A stretch of 62,587 nt of DNA from Butyriboletus loyo. Its lineage: Eukaryota > Basidiomycota > Agaricomycetes > Boletales > Boletaceae. The position numbers and the translations under genes were made by a program. The stretch is from contig JBBPSI010000151.1 in assembly GCA_038093515.1 (NCBI GenBank), positions 1-62,587 on the forward strand, written 5' to 3'. Within the stretch, counting starts at the first letter, position 1. Each line of letters opens with the position of its first letter. Below are positions 35,920 to 47,891 of the stretch, piece after piece. The notes below the pieces were generated by a model. That model was not told the DNA's origin. It did no database searches and saw only the letters and a list, made by a program, of their open reading frames with translations.

Positions 35920-36430
35920 TCATCGTGCACCATGATGGGGCGGGGGAAGAGACAATGTTCCTAAGTTGTTGGGAAGACGAAGCCGGAGGTCGGTGAAGAT
36001 CTTGTAGACAGCCCCTGGAGACACACCGCATTCAACGAGATACTCAGGGGTGACGCCCCAACCGAGGAGATCCAACACAAGCGACTTTGCTCGGTCCAGG
36101 TCCTCCTTCGTCACTAGGACCAAAGATACACAATAAGCGAACGAGAAGAACTAATCATGGAAGCGAAAGCGTGTTACTAGGTTCAACCGTGGGAACGAAG
36201 CTGGGAACAAGTTCTGCGGTTGGGAAAGGTGGCATGGAAGCTCTGACCTGGTTGGGTAAACGCGACTGTGGTTGATCTTTTTGTTGTTGCGATAGATGCC
36301 GCGACGCGATGCTGGAAAAATGTCCCTCCATGATCTCACCGTCTTCTAGCGAATTGCTGTTCGAGATGGTGGGATATGGTCGGATTTGCGAAACATGGCT
36401 GGATTTGTGACCATTGTCCTCCACCGACAT
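35920..36430 (-). CDS. hypothetical protein with LLGWGVTPEYLVECGVS motif
   Basis: Exon 1 starts at 36430 with MSVEDNGHKSSHVSQIRPYP and runs to about 36178, rich in Ser, Gln and Pro. A GT-AG intron (36177-36114) joins in frame to exon 2 (36113-35920): MTKEDLDRAKSLVLDLLGWG, VTPEYLVECGVSPGAVYKIF, TDLRLRLPNNLG and the stop. From memory, the LLGWGV-PEYLV-CG-S...FTDL-LRLP-NL block occurs at the C-terminus of uncharacterised agaricomycete proteins. The function is unknown; upstream exons may exist. Confidence 0.6.
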
Positions 36431-37430
36431 AAAGGGAACAAGGTTTTTGGAAAGAGTACTTGGTAGTTGTCGGAACAGTACCAGTGACGCGACGAACGAA
36501 AATAAATTTACTTGGCTATCGGACTCTCACGCGGAAGGGACTCGACCGTCGGTTCCGATCGAACCCTCTTCTCAAGATCATTATTGCACGCTGTATCAAG
36601 TCCTGCAGGGAAATGTCTCGGTGGGAGTGTCACTAAACGGCTTCCTGGTCCCACCGGTCATCACCCCGACCGCTCACATCCTCAGCTATTACCACCGGCC
36701 TTTTTCACCAAAAGCTTTCTGACTGCACAGAGGGGACGTTATAACCAGAAAGCTTGCCTCCACTTGAAGTCGTTGCAACATCATAACGGTTTCTGCACCA
36801 ATCCCGCCATTTGCTGTACTCTATCGCTGTGACTTCAACTGGAATATATCAGTGTCTTCAGGTTGACGTACGTTTAATGGTACTTCTCATTGGGGGATGA
36901 TGCCAAAGTTGAGTTGGGCACTTCACCATTATCCGGACATGACGACGAGCAGCTCGCCTACATCATCAGAAGCTTCATGGACGTACTATGACGTGTGGTC
37001 CGGTCGAACTCGTTGAACAAGGAGTCTATTATATACTCCAAATACGACCGGCTATCCATTCCACAGGCGATTTCCTGAAGCCGAGGAAGCGTTGAAGTAC
37101 AAGGCGTCATGAGGAACACAAAGAGCGTGCTGAGAAATCACAATCTACAATGATCGCAGATTCATTCATGGATTGGCCCCGGGGTTTTCACTATTCAAGT
37201 TTCAGCTATGAATCTCTGGACCCGCTGCCTCGCGTCGACAGCTACGCCTATCTATCGAGATGGGCTCATCGGTGATTGATATTTGAATACTGAACAGCAA
37301 CCAATGACTTACGCAGGACAATATTGAATCGTCTTCTTATCATCACGATATCAGCAAAAGGCAGGCACAGTACAATTCCAAGAAAACCAAGGCACAACTA
37401 GAACGTCGCGATTCGTCCCAACGCCCAGCC
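36431..37430. other. intergenic
   Basis: Promoter side of the minus-strand small gene. Short frames only; nothing recognised. Confidence 0.4.
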
Positions 37431-40400
37431 TTATGGGCTCAACAACGCAACCGCGTCTCGCATCATCTCGTCAAAACTTCTCGCACCATCTCTGCTAGCC
37501 CCACCGTATGCCTCCACAAATTCCCTTGCCTTCTCCGACACCAATTCCAAGAGGTCCGGCTCGCCTTGGAGATGTTGCTTCATGTATGCGGCGACGACGA
37601 CGGTCACCCATACCGTCTTATCGATCCCAAGTTCGCCTGCCTTACCAAGTACCGCGTCCCCAACAAGTCGAATGAGAAGAGGGGAGGCCGTAAACGAACC
37701 GTCAACGTCCATTTCGAGAAAGATATTATATACCTCCCGCGAGATCGGGACCGGTCTACTCGAGCCACTCGGACGAGCGCTCGTGTCTGGTAGGATCTCA
37801 GGCGAGGGAGCACGTCCGATTGGGTCGTGGAATTGAGGGAGGGGACTTGGGGGACGAGAGGATGTCCAACATGAGCTGCAGGAGGATCCTTCAAGGGAGC
37901 TCAGTGTGGAGAAGGAGTCCGTGCTGTGATGAGACGCGGGGCTCCGTGTAGGATCAGAGGCATGTTTGCGTCCACGACCTCCGTTTCCCCCGCCCGTCCC
38001 AGAATCGGACCCGTCGTAAGCACCCGGGAACCTTGGCTGGTCCCGAGAACGAGAACGGGAAGTTGTGTTTGCCGTACTTGTCGATGCTACTGGACTGCTA
38101 TTGAAGCCAAAGGCAGACACGATCAAGGAGGACACGGCGTTGAGGAGACTGTCGAGGAAAGTGGGGGCCTCTGCGAAGCTATCCTCATGAGCATCCAGGT
38201 CGTTCTGCCGAAGTCTCGATCTAATCCACGCCCTGCTGCCACCTCCACGCCCCCTATTCCTTATCCGCTCATCGCCTTTCTGGACAGCGACAAAGGACGT
38301 ATGCTTGCTTACAAGCTGATACGCCAACCCCAGCCTAACGATGCCGGCTCTTCGCAGGTCGCCCTCGGAGACCAAGAGTGCATCGCCTGGAGCAGGAGCG
38401 GGGAGCGGTCCGACTCCATCATTCAACTCCATGATGAGCTTCCGTGCAGCCAGCGTATGCATAATGGGAACAATTGAATGATCGTCGGTGTCACGGAATG
38501 GTTTCACCTTCGTTACACCGACAGTCAACTCTTGTGGCTCAGAAACCCCGTCCAGCTTAGTAATCAGCCTGACAGAAGTCGGGACAGTTCTAAATGACGT
38601 GATGGCGAAGACCGTGAAGCGGATACCGGAGAAGATCTTTGTCAATGAATGAGGAGCCTGTTGTACAGGCGGTGGAGGTGCGAGTGCTGGGATATCTGAA
38701 GGGAGGTTCGGCATGATTGGCGAAGAAAAACGAGCTTGAGGACTGGAGACATCAGATCCCCAATCAATATCGATGTGTTCTATATTCTTCGAGCGTCCAG
38801 CATTCAGAAGGCGAGCACATTTTCCAAGAATGTCTTCCGCAGAAAGGGCAAAAAGATACTCTCCGTTACCCTCCCGTGCGAGACTGGAGCATACATCGGA
38901 GGATACTCCAGCTCCGATCCCGAGAACGAACAGACGTACCGGTGACTGAGGTGGCGAACTTCGAACAGCCTTGGAAATGACCTCCAGCGCCTCATTCTCC
39001 TGGAATGAAACTACTTTCAGATCAGGGTGCTTTAGAAACTTGGCTACATACATAGGTTTGGCCATCGGTAAGTAAGAATACAACTGCTGGGCGGTCAAGT
39101 CCCCGTGAGTTGAATGCTGACTGAAGGGCTTTCGGGATTTCTGTTCCACCAAGATCGGCGCTCATGCCCTCAACGTGTGATGTCTGACCGCAATGTTAGA
39201 GTATGATATTTTGGCAAAGGAAAACATACCGCTTCAACCAATGATGCTAGGTCGAATTCACGGCTGCTCCGCCATAGGCTTGTGACTATTCCGCCGAAGC
39301 TAAAGATGTTGAATCTAGTCCGTGAGCTGGGGAGGAGTCGAAGTAGCATGATCAAAGTTCGCTTGGCTGTTTCAATTGGGGCATTACTCATACTGCCGGA
39401 TCGATCAATGACGAAAATGTATTCTTGTGAAGGGACCTTGGGGGCTTGGAACTTTGGAACAAGGGTCAGTTGCATTGCGATGGTAGAACCCTCCCCGTCC
39501 CGAGCACTGAGCACCTCCGCGAAGCATCTGGGCTTATCCAATCCCTCGGCGTATATGGTGATTACGAAATCGCTGGTCAAGAATTCGGATGACTTCCAGA
39601 CTGCAGACATACGCCGCTGCGATTTTCGACCAGAACGCCCTTTATAGCGTCGGAGTCCAATGCGATGTGTAGGGCTACGAATATCATGTATAACGCCGCT
39701 CGTCTGGATGTCGACGCTGATACGAAGGCGGGTTCGGGCATCTGCAGCGGAGGCATTGTGCATGGCGACAGGTGGCGTCCCATAGCGCTCAGCAATGTGC
39801 ATCGGGAGCTGCAGTCGAACGCAATCCCGTAGACCTTCATCCAAGAGGTCCATGACAAACTATATACAGGTCGTGGGTCATGCAGACAGAACGAATATGA
39901 ATTCGATACACACCGTCAAATACGCTGTCACCCTCGTGGTGGCAGGAATAGATCCGACTGAGATCGTGAATACTGCGTGACGAAGAACGTATCTACATGA
40001 GGGTTCATCATAGGGTTAATGGGGCTTACTATCGTCGGTTACCCCTTCAACGAGTGCTGTCGTCCTCCCTTGCTCTACAGCACGAGTGAACGTAAGCTCA
40101 GCCTCTCCTTTTTCCTTTACCTCCCCAATGATAACGGATCCGTCTTCCAGTGCAAGCTCGAATGCACAGACCGCGGCGTTCGCTGGGAGTGGGAAAACAT
40201 ACTTCCCCCTTCCCGTAGGTTCACTTGATGGATTGTAAAACGTCTGGATGAGGACTATACGAGACGATACTGTATCATGAGACGGATGAGTTTCCGAAGA
40301 TAAGTTTGAAAGATAAGGCTTTGCCAACGACGTACCATCTACTACCCAAGCTTTCACACTCACTTCCTCTAGCAGGAGACATTCAATCACTGTTGTCCCA

Positions 40401-40438
40401 AGTGGTTGGTGGAGAATGCCTGTATGTAGTGAATTCAT
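37431..40438 (-). CDS. VIT and von Willebrand factor A domain protein
   Basis: This is an inter-alpha-trypsin-inhibitor-like fungal protein of about 900 residues, probably intracellular because no signal peptide is seen. Exon 1 (from 40438) holds the VIT domain: ECLLLEEVSVKAWVVDGTSL, FYNPSSEPTGRGKYVFPLP, CAFELALEDGSVIIGEVKEK and EQGRTTALVEGVTDD. The next exons carry FTISVGSIPATTRVTAYLT and DEGLRDCVRLQLP, then the vWA domain EYIFVIDRSGSMSNAPIETA (metal-site DxSxS), the GGTEI threonine and the LLTDGQTY aspartate, so the MIDAS site is complete. The last exon continues ENEALEVISKAVRS, LFVLGIGAGVSSDVCSSLAR, a Ser/Arg/Gly-rich low-complexity linker and a C-terminal helical part VWVTVVVAAYMKQHL, with a stop at 37431. 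It looks intact. Confidence 0.9.
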
Positions 40439-41149
40439 GCAGGTGTCTGTGAATGGAGGAGAGTGGTAGCTGCTGTGTGAATGTCACCTCTCCTTTATTG
40501 CAATCTTTAGCTGTATTAGCGCTGACGTTCGACGCCTCGTGGCCGACATCGAATCAAGATGCGGGAAGCCGAACTGACTGAAGTTGACTCGAAATGGACA
40601 GTGACGATGGATTAGGAGCGAATGATCCCAGTCCGTGTTGCTATGTCTGCATTGTGGTTATCGCCAGAGGAATCCTCCCTTGAGCGCTTCAGACCGAACA
40701 CCATGGCCGTCTTGCTTGCGAGTTCTTGGAAATAATGCGGATACAAGTGCACGTAAGTTCTGCTTTGCACATGGGACTCATCCACATAAAGGGCAAGGTA
40801 AAAGTCATGTTCCGCGGAGTTTAGGTCGTTGTTTAGGTAACAAATAGGTTAGACGAGAAACAGAGAAAAAGGCTTGGGGACATGTGTTTGGCCCTAACCC
40901 ACTGGAAGCCGTTTCCCTCGAGTTTCACAACTCTGTCCCACGCCTCGGAGACGTCACCCCCAATATCTCATACTCCCCACTATCGGTCACGGGAGGTATC
41001 CTGAGCCTTCGCTACAGACATGCAATCCACCCGACACACATTAATAATCCCTTGAACTAAGCATAAAGCGTGGATAAATCATGAATGGGACGGTATCGCA
41101 GTATAGAGTAGCGAGCGACATATAGAGTGTCTATACGGACGTTACAATC
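40439..41149. other. intergenic, promoter side of the VIT-vWA gene
   Basis: No supported gene is seen. Confidence 0.4.
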
Positions 41150-43350
41150 TTTTCAGGCGACTCATCATACAGATATGAGCTCACCTCTTAATCAAGCACT
41201 CCGGCACCAACCCCACCGCCTAGTTATCCGCATAAATTCTTCAACGTTCAGCATTTCAACGCATCAACATCAGCTATCGCGCGACCACAGGAACGTTGTG
41301 CCCTGCACGAATGGACAACAAACGAGTAACCTGGCCACGGCATTTTTGTCCTTCGACGACTCAGAGGTCCGATAAGGATGTGTCACCCAACGCTTCGGCG
41401 GCGCTGGGTGTGTCTTCTGACCTGTCTCGAGTCTTCGTGGTCACTAACCTCAAATTTTGCGTAAATCCACCGCCCACTGGTTGCTCAAGTATATCTCCAA
41501 TACCACGGCCATCACATGCTATTATCGTGACTGCAGCAGCAAGCACGCCGTTTTTTTTAGGGTATACCCTCCGAGTGACCGAGTCTTGGAGTCCGAGTCC
41601 GAGTCCAGGTGTGTCGTACTCTCGCGAGTACTTTACACGACTGTCAATCGGCAGTCCACGGTGTCTCGCGGGGGGAAAACACGCTCAATATTTGCGAAAA
41701 CTATCTCGTCTGCGCTCGCACCGTCGCCTCTCAACCACCTTTCGACTCTTATTCCTGCTGCCGTTCGCGATGGACACTCCCGTGTCGTACACGTTCATAC
41801 ATGTCCTTGGGGAAGCTCAGGTCAGTGGCTCCATTAGCTCCAACTTCAAGCCTTGATCTCGTAATGCCTGGGGCGTGTTCTCACTCTGGTATCCTATGTT
41901 TATTGTGCTTCGGCTGCGGGCATCTATTGGATTGTATCGCTGATCGTTTGTACCCTCCACATCTCATCTCTAGCTCCTGACAATCAAACTATGGGAATGC
42001 ATATCTGCCTTGCACCTTCGATGTCTCCCACAAGATGGAATGAAGGGATTATTTTGCCGCCAACTAATCTGCTTGGTGAAAATCACCCGCTGTTCTTGAG
42101 TTCTGTATGACGTCTATTTCTCCCGTAGAACGCTGTTCCAGGCGGGCAATCCGCCAAAACCAGAACTTCCCTTACGAAACTTATTGACCTGCATGCAAAA
42201 TGCAAGAGAAATTCACATCCTAGCTCTGTAGTAGCTGTTCTGATCGTAAGCAATGGAACACTGAAAACTCTTTTAGATAGAGGGATCGCTCGAGTATCAA
42301 GCAATGCTCAAGTTGCCATGTCGACAAAAAAAATACATCTAGTTGCCAGCCTAGACTCGTTGTATTTTTTTTCTGTTCCCAAGAAACAACCTCGGCGCAT
42401 GCATCATCTACACCACCCTGGGGCTCGCGCGAGGCTCCGTGTCCGATACGCCTTGTGCAAAAATGGACTAGGAAGAGCCACGAAGCTTTCGTTCCGACCG
42501 ATTATCCGTTTATTGAGATCCAAGCTTCCCCGACGCCTCCTTTCGACTTTATCGTCCGGAATCTAGACACTAGAATATTGTCGTTGAACCCCTCCAGGTT
42601 TTCGCGCTGCCACAGGCGCTCACTGCGACGAGAACGGCAACTCGTATCAACATTACGCCAAGGCTTGTCGTCTTCGTTGTCTGCACAGCATATCGTGAGG
42701 GCGGGATTGAAAAGGGCAGTGTAGGGGGTGTAAGCGGTGACGTCCACGTTCAGCTGAGTTAATTGATTGTATGGTTAGTGACAAGGGGTGAAACGAATGG
42801 TATTTCCATGCATGTCGACTGGAGTTGGTTTCGGCAAGGGCAATTTCACAGAGACATTGACCAGAGTGCGAACTTTGGGCAGGTAAAGCCTGATGTCAGG
42901 GCGAGACGGATGCTCTTTGGGACTTCAAAACTGGGCGGAAGAGAAGGGGGTGTTCGACAGACGAAACAAGTATGTTTGACGGAAGCGACGGAATAGGAAT
43001 AGTGTTTGATATGGGAGCTGGAGATAGGCCGCGGCGGGGGCAGTATGTACCGCGTGTTGTGCCGGATAGCGGTGGTTGCGGACGAACGTATTGATAGTGG
43101 ACAAGGGTTCCGTTGGGGATCGAGGGCGGCGTAGGCCTTTTCCCAAACCAAGTGTGTCTCGAGCGCCGCTCCACCAAACCCGGTATCTGGCGTCTACAAC
43201 ACACACGTGCGTGAGTACTTGTGTTCGGGATGGACTGGTAGTTGGGAACTCCACCGATGTATGCATGGGCGTGAGCCCAGGTTGTGCCGTGTTGCAAAGG
43301 GGGAGTTGATTGGCAAGAGTCAATCAAACGTCTGACCAGGGACAGTGTCA
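41150..43350 (-). repeat. inverted duplication, arm 2
   Basis: This is the reverse-complement counterpart of 15900-17720. Blocks match in reverse order: VFVVTNLKFC and MDTPVSYTFIHVLGEAQVSG on the plus strand (41420-41850), GRNRRHTELKNSG on the minus strand (42090-42300), CADNEDDKPW...WISINGQSVG on the minus strand (42510-42740) and the SSSHIKHYSYS region (about 43000). Many point differences and small indels separate the arms, so the duplication is not recent. Confidence 0.75.
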
Positions 43351-43399
43351 CCATGAACGGATCTCATCAGATGAGGAACCAACGCAAGGGAATATACTT

Positions 43400-43870
43400 A
43401 CTCAGAAACAGTGTCCCACTGCTAGTAGTGGGGCTGAGTGAACGAAGCGATCTCGCCATCGTTGCCAATAGCAACTGGCGACCGAAACCTGTGCAGTTTG
43501 GGACCTGAGATCGTTGAGCAAGGATGTTGGGACTTGCAGGAGACGCATCGCAGTCTCGATGTTCGCACCCGGCGCAAGGGCGAAAGAATGAGGACGAGCC
43601 ACAGTCCGCACGCCTCTGTCTCGAGATGCGTTGATACGGGTAGAGGCAGTGGTACCGTAGTAGACGATCTTGGAACACACGACACGAAAAAAAGACGTCC
43701 GAGAAGTCATCTTGTTGCCAGGTTATCTGGACCTGCGCGTTAGCAGGACCAGACGCCACGAGGACAAAAGCGTTTGGTCTGGAGGGCTTGATCGTTACTT
43801 TGTCGTCTGGGTATTTCGTGCACTCGAGAACGTGACATGCGATGGTCGGTAGAGCATGCGTGGACTCGAA
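43400..43870 (-). CDS. hypothetical protein
   Basis: Two overlapping minus-strand frames look coding: HVLECTKYPDDKVTIKPSRP and NAFVLVASGPANAQVQITWQ (about 43830-43710), then in another phase SKIVYYGTTASTRI, RTVARPHSFALAPGANIETA and MRLLQVPTSLLNDLRSQTAQ (about 43670-43490). A short intron or a frameshift near 43700 is needed to join them. I do not recognise a domain. It lies between inverted arm 2 and the deleted WD40 copy. Confidence 0.35.
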
Positions 43871-44539
43871 GTAAGCCCGAGAAGGATCATCGATGTGGGT
43901 GGTGTCTCGGGACGAATGGCGATCAGAGTCCTCGATTATCTCCTGCCAAGTCCCTGTTGACGAGCAGCAGTCTTGAGTGCGCATACTGTCCTAAGAATTG
44001 CTTAGAATAAGGGAAACAGGTGCGCAAGATCCTGACGCGCACTGTCGATATTCTTTCGGTTTGCAATGGCTCGAATCAATAAGATACCATCTTTGAATCC
44101 TAACCGTTCAATGCATATCGCCTTTCCCAGTGACCACTGAGTGAGGGTCCTATCGAGTCCAATCATAGACAGGCTTATCAGAACTCGAACGTGATAGTGT
44201 TGTGGGGTAAGATGAACTCTTGCAGATACTCGCGATTCAGAATGGAATCTATGTAACGAATTTCGTAGATCAATGGGCGCCATCTCCGCTGCCTGAGCCA
44301 CAACACGTCCATGGGGTAAATGCGACTCGGATCGAAAGCTTCAGGTTGAGGTTGAGGTCGAGGACAACCCTGCGTGACTCTCGCTGTTAAAATCTAGCGG
44401 CGTGAGTCCACGACGTAATCATAAAGAAAGTACGCGCACCGTCAGATGGACCCTCTCGGTGGAGGGTGGAGCTGGATCATTCGTTTGTTGGGCCTAATAT
44501 GAAATGAGCTTTTATAACATAATTAGAAAAAGACGGACC

Positions 44540-46135
44540 GAGCCTGGTTGCGTTTGATCCCCAGAACCTTGTCCGCTAGGAGAAGCGTTTGTGTTTGGAT
44601 CGCGGTGGTCAGCACTCTTGGTACGAGGTGATTTATCCTGTAATGAGTCCGTGCACACAAACTCGAGGATCAACAGAATCTTTGGTTTTGCAGGATATTT
44701 TGCGACCGTTCGCTAAGATGATATGTTAAACGCACCGGATCCGATTGTCTATCAAAAGCACTCACTCGCTTACGTTGACCTGTTGCCATCCACGACGGAC
44801 CCTCATTCCTGTCGTCCACTCTCGTTGGCGGCTGGGGAGGAGACCGATGATCGGCAGGCGCATGCGATGTGGGGCCCTTCTTCGTCCTTGTTTTGACCCA
44901 CTTTTTAAGATTTGCAATGCCATGAGACGGCTCGGCGGTGTCGAAATGCGGCTCTGGACATAGCGATGGAGGGTAGGTCACTGGTTCAACCTCAGAGGCT
45001 GCCGGAGTTAATGGCTGCAGCAGCGTCAACACGGAAGTAAGGAGGATATAGTGAGCACTGACCTCGTCGAAGTTGAACTCGGGAGCGGGCGCGCTCGACG
45101 GCACGTCAACCTACGCGATCGTGAGAACTCGCGTCGAACAGAAAAAGGACCTCGAGATCACTGCTGCTGTCTCCGCCATGTGTCTTGGGGTTTGATTTCC
45201 CATGGTCGTCCTGATGTATGTACAACGGAGGCAGTCAGTGCAGCTTATGTTGGTAATGGAACGGCAAATGGTACCTGATTAGGGCCAGTTGTATTACCGT
45301 CCTGACCAGTCGCAGGCGGCTCGTCTGGTCGTTCTTTGTTTGTGTTGGCCTGATAGGCTAACTAGAACTTACATGGAAATGTGAGCAAGGTCACGCCGAC
45401 CAATTGCCAAATAGGAATTGTCTGGGGAGAGGGCGATCGAATGGCAGAGCCGATCTGAGTGAGAGTCCACATGCGGCAATGAATTTGCCATTCGCTGTCG
45501 GATAAAGCGACTATCACGGAAGATCAGCGATTCCGCGACCCGGGACCCCGTGGACATTTTGTCATCGTTTGTCACCACAAAAATTCGCTGGCTATTGTTA
45601 TGTCTTGATGGTGATGAGCGCATGACTGTTGCGACTGTTGAAAATATGGACTGAGCTCCGAAAGCAGGAAGTGGCGATGTGCTCACCATCTGGGGAGAAT
45701 TTGATTCCATTGACATGTTTGACAAGTTGGAGAGGGCCGGGGCCGTCGTTACGCCATTATTAAATTCCATTGGCACTCCCGCTCAACAGATGATTTCCGT
45801 CAGGCTGGAAAGCGACTGCGAATACATAGCCAGAGCCTGAGTGACTAGTGTCAAGTCTGACTGAGGTGTTAGCATTGCACTGGTCATTGTCGACGACATC
45901 CTCAGCAATGGTACACTGTCGCGGAGTTCGAAGAGTGCAAGAAAGATGGTTTCGGTTCAATCATGGTGCACAAAGCCGCTCTAGGAATTCGTTTCCTCAT
46001 TCTCCATACGGGTCGCAACCGCCTCGTGTCTTTGGCGCTTATTCTTACTCACATCCAAGTCAAGTGACCTCGTTGCGAAGACCAGAGAAGCGGTCAACAT
46101 GGGTCGTTCTACCCGGAGTGTTCATCATATATTGA
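44540..46135 (-). pseudogene. WD40 repeat gene copy F, internally deleted
   Basis: The start of the gene is present (TPRQCTIAEDVVDNDQCNAN then FAVAFQPDGNHLLSGSANGI, 45960-45780), but the next bases jump to the middle of the propeller, so roughly two to three blades are gone. The remainder is split over frames (SRVAESLIFRDSRF, CHSIALSPDNSYLAIGRRD). The tail exons are still visible: APAPEFNFDE, PSWMATGQRKR (about 45080-44770) and a proline-rich exon near 44550-44650. A possible leader, MMNTPGRTTHVDRFSGLRNE at about 46135, is also interrupted by a stop. Confidence 0.75.
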
Positions 46136-47295
46136 CTGCTCCCTACAACCACTGATGCACCTCGTCCTGCTCGCACCATAACACACGTTCTGCTTCCATG
46201 GCCGCTCAAACTTGCTCGCTTTGAAACTAAATGACCTTGCTATCATCATCGCCCTACATTAACGCCAATCGTCCGATCAACTGGCCCTTTTTGTACCTCC
46301 TTCGCTATAAACAATGTCGTAATACTCATCGTCGTCATCTGATTGCAGTTCTATAGACGCACCATGGTCCAGCTGCTCAGACCGTCTCATATGACGGAGC
46401 GTACCACTGTCGTCGCGATGCTCGTCGAATTCGCGACAGTCTATGCCGTCCTTTGACTCTTATTCTGATCCCGTTTGCGATGGACACTCCCATATTGTAC
46501 ACGTTCCTACAAGTCCTTGGGTGAGCTCAGGGAAGTCTCCATTGGCCCCCAGTTGGTATATCGTGTTTATTGCGTTTCGGCTGCAGGTATCTAGTTGATC
46601 GCACCGCTGTTAACCTTTTATAGAAAAGTCCCTAGGGAAGGATGCACGATCGTATCCACACACCCGACTCGACGTCCGACGTCCGCACGGTGCGATCAAC
46701 CCATAACTATACACCCGCTCGTTCGATCCAGGGCCGCCCGCCTTGGATACTTGTTCCGCGTGGGACGGTCGTGGAGGCTTTGCGTTGTTCATACCCCTGG
46801 CCAGCCTCGCTGGCAGTCTTGCGCCGTTTTTTACGCTTACAAGAGGAAGTCGGCTCAGATGTGAGCGCTACCTAGCCTTTCGCAGGCATGGTGGCGTCCC
46901 AGAAGCCAGTGAGGTGGTCGGAGGTGGTGGTACGACGGGACCCCTCTCAGAATTTATGATGTTTGACTGGAATCGCTGCAAACTCTCTTTCTCTCGTGAA
47001 ACTCACCCCGTTCGAATTTTTTGCTTATGGAACGGTCCTACGGACCACTCTTGGTGCTTATATCCAGGTACGCCTTTTCCTCGTGTGCACTTATCGTACT
47101 CAAATGCTTTCTCCCAAACACTAGTTTATTTGTATGTTGACTCTTTCGTTACACAGAAAAGTTGGTCAGGGACATTATAGCGCATTCACCTCTGTCTGTG
47201 TCATCTGGTCCCCGGCATCAACAGACGAGATGAGTCCTTTCTCATCGTGGGCGCCTCGTAGGATCTCGTCGCTTCCCTCACACGTGTCTCCGCCT
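46136..47295. other. fragments of the tandem module
   Basis: No intact gene. The sequence holds a degraded match to the MDTPVSYTF region of the inverted arms (about 46430-46610) and a stretch at 46660-46880 matching 52160-52360 and 59365-59570 (the PWILVPRGT and CAVFYA-RKRKSA frames). Confidence 0.6.
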
Positions 47296-47394
47296 TGGTT
47301 AACGTCGTCGGGGCAACTTGACCTAGTAAACGATCGACCAGCGGGAAAAGCCCAGCACAGAGCACCGCCGAAAAAGGGCGTCCGCTCTCCCTGG

Positions 47395-47510
47395 CGACTG
47401 GGAAGGTGATCGGTGATCAGCAAGCCGACACGATTGCCTGGGAATTCGATCGAGCTGATGTGAAGCCGGGTCCTTTCTACTCTTCTTGTCGCGACTCCTC
47501 TCATCGAGTA
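47395..47510 (-). pseudogene. WD40 tail-exon relic
   Basis: The minus-strand frame RKDPASHQLDRIPRQSCRLA, then DHRSPSQSPGRADA, nearly matches the tail exon of WD40 copy C (KDPASLQLDRIPRQSRRLAD at about 20030-20110), not the tails of the neighbouring copies D and E. No propeller lies beside it. It is an isolated fragment inside the unit boundary. Confidence 0.75.
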
Positions 47511-47891
47511 CCAGTCGCTCGCTGGTGAAACGGTTAGCGGTCAGAACCAACAGCTAGCACTCGGCTACCATCGGCAACCAGCAACTGTTTTACTGATAGG
47601 CTCATGGTCTTTCTTTTTTCCCCATTACTTGACATCCCTTTTTATATCCTCATCGACTTTTCTCGCTTGCTCGTTTCCTTGTCTATTATTTCTATGAATC
47701 ATCCATTAGATACTGTCCTACAATTACAGCCTCCATGTGCTGAGAGACTTCGTTTATGACCGGTGAATATCCTGGCAAGCTCGATCATGGACAGGATTTT
47801 TAGGGTGCATACTGATGTTGCGAAGTGACACGAAATTAAAGAACACGATCAATGTCCGTATATTTGCGATTCAGAGTAGAATCCACAGGTA

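Noticed and set aside
37566..38477. plus-strand frames of 75-183 codons
   Set aside because: They are antisense to the long C-terminal exon of the VIT-vWA gene, which is supported by domain motifs.
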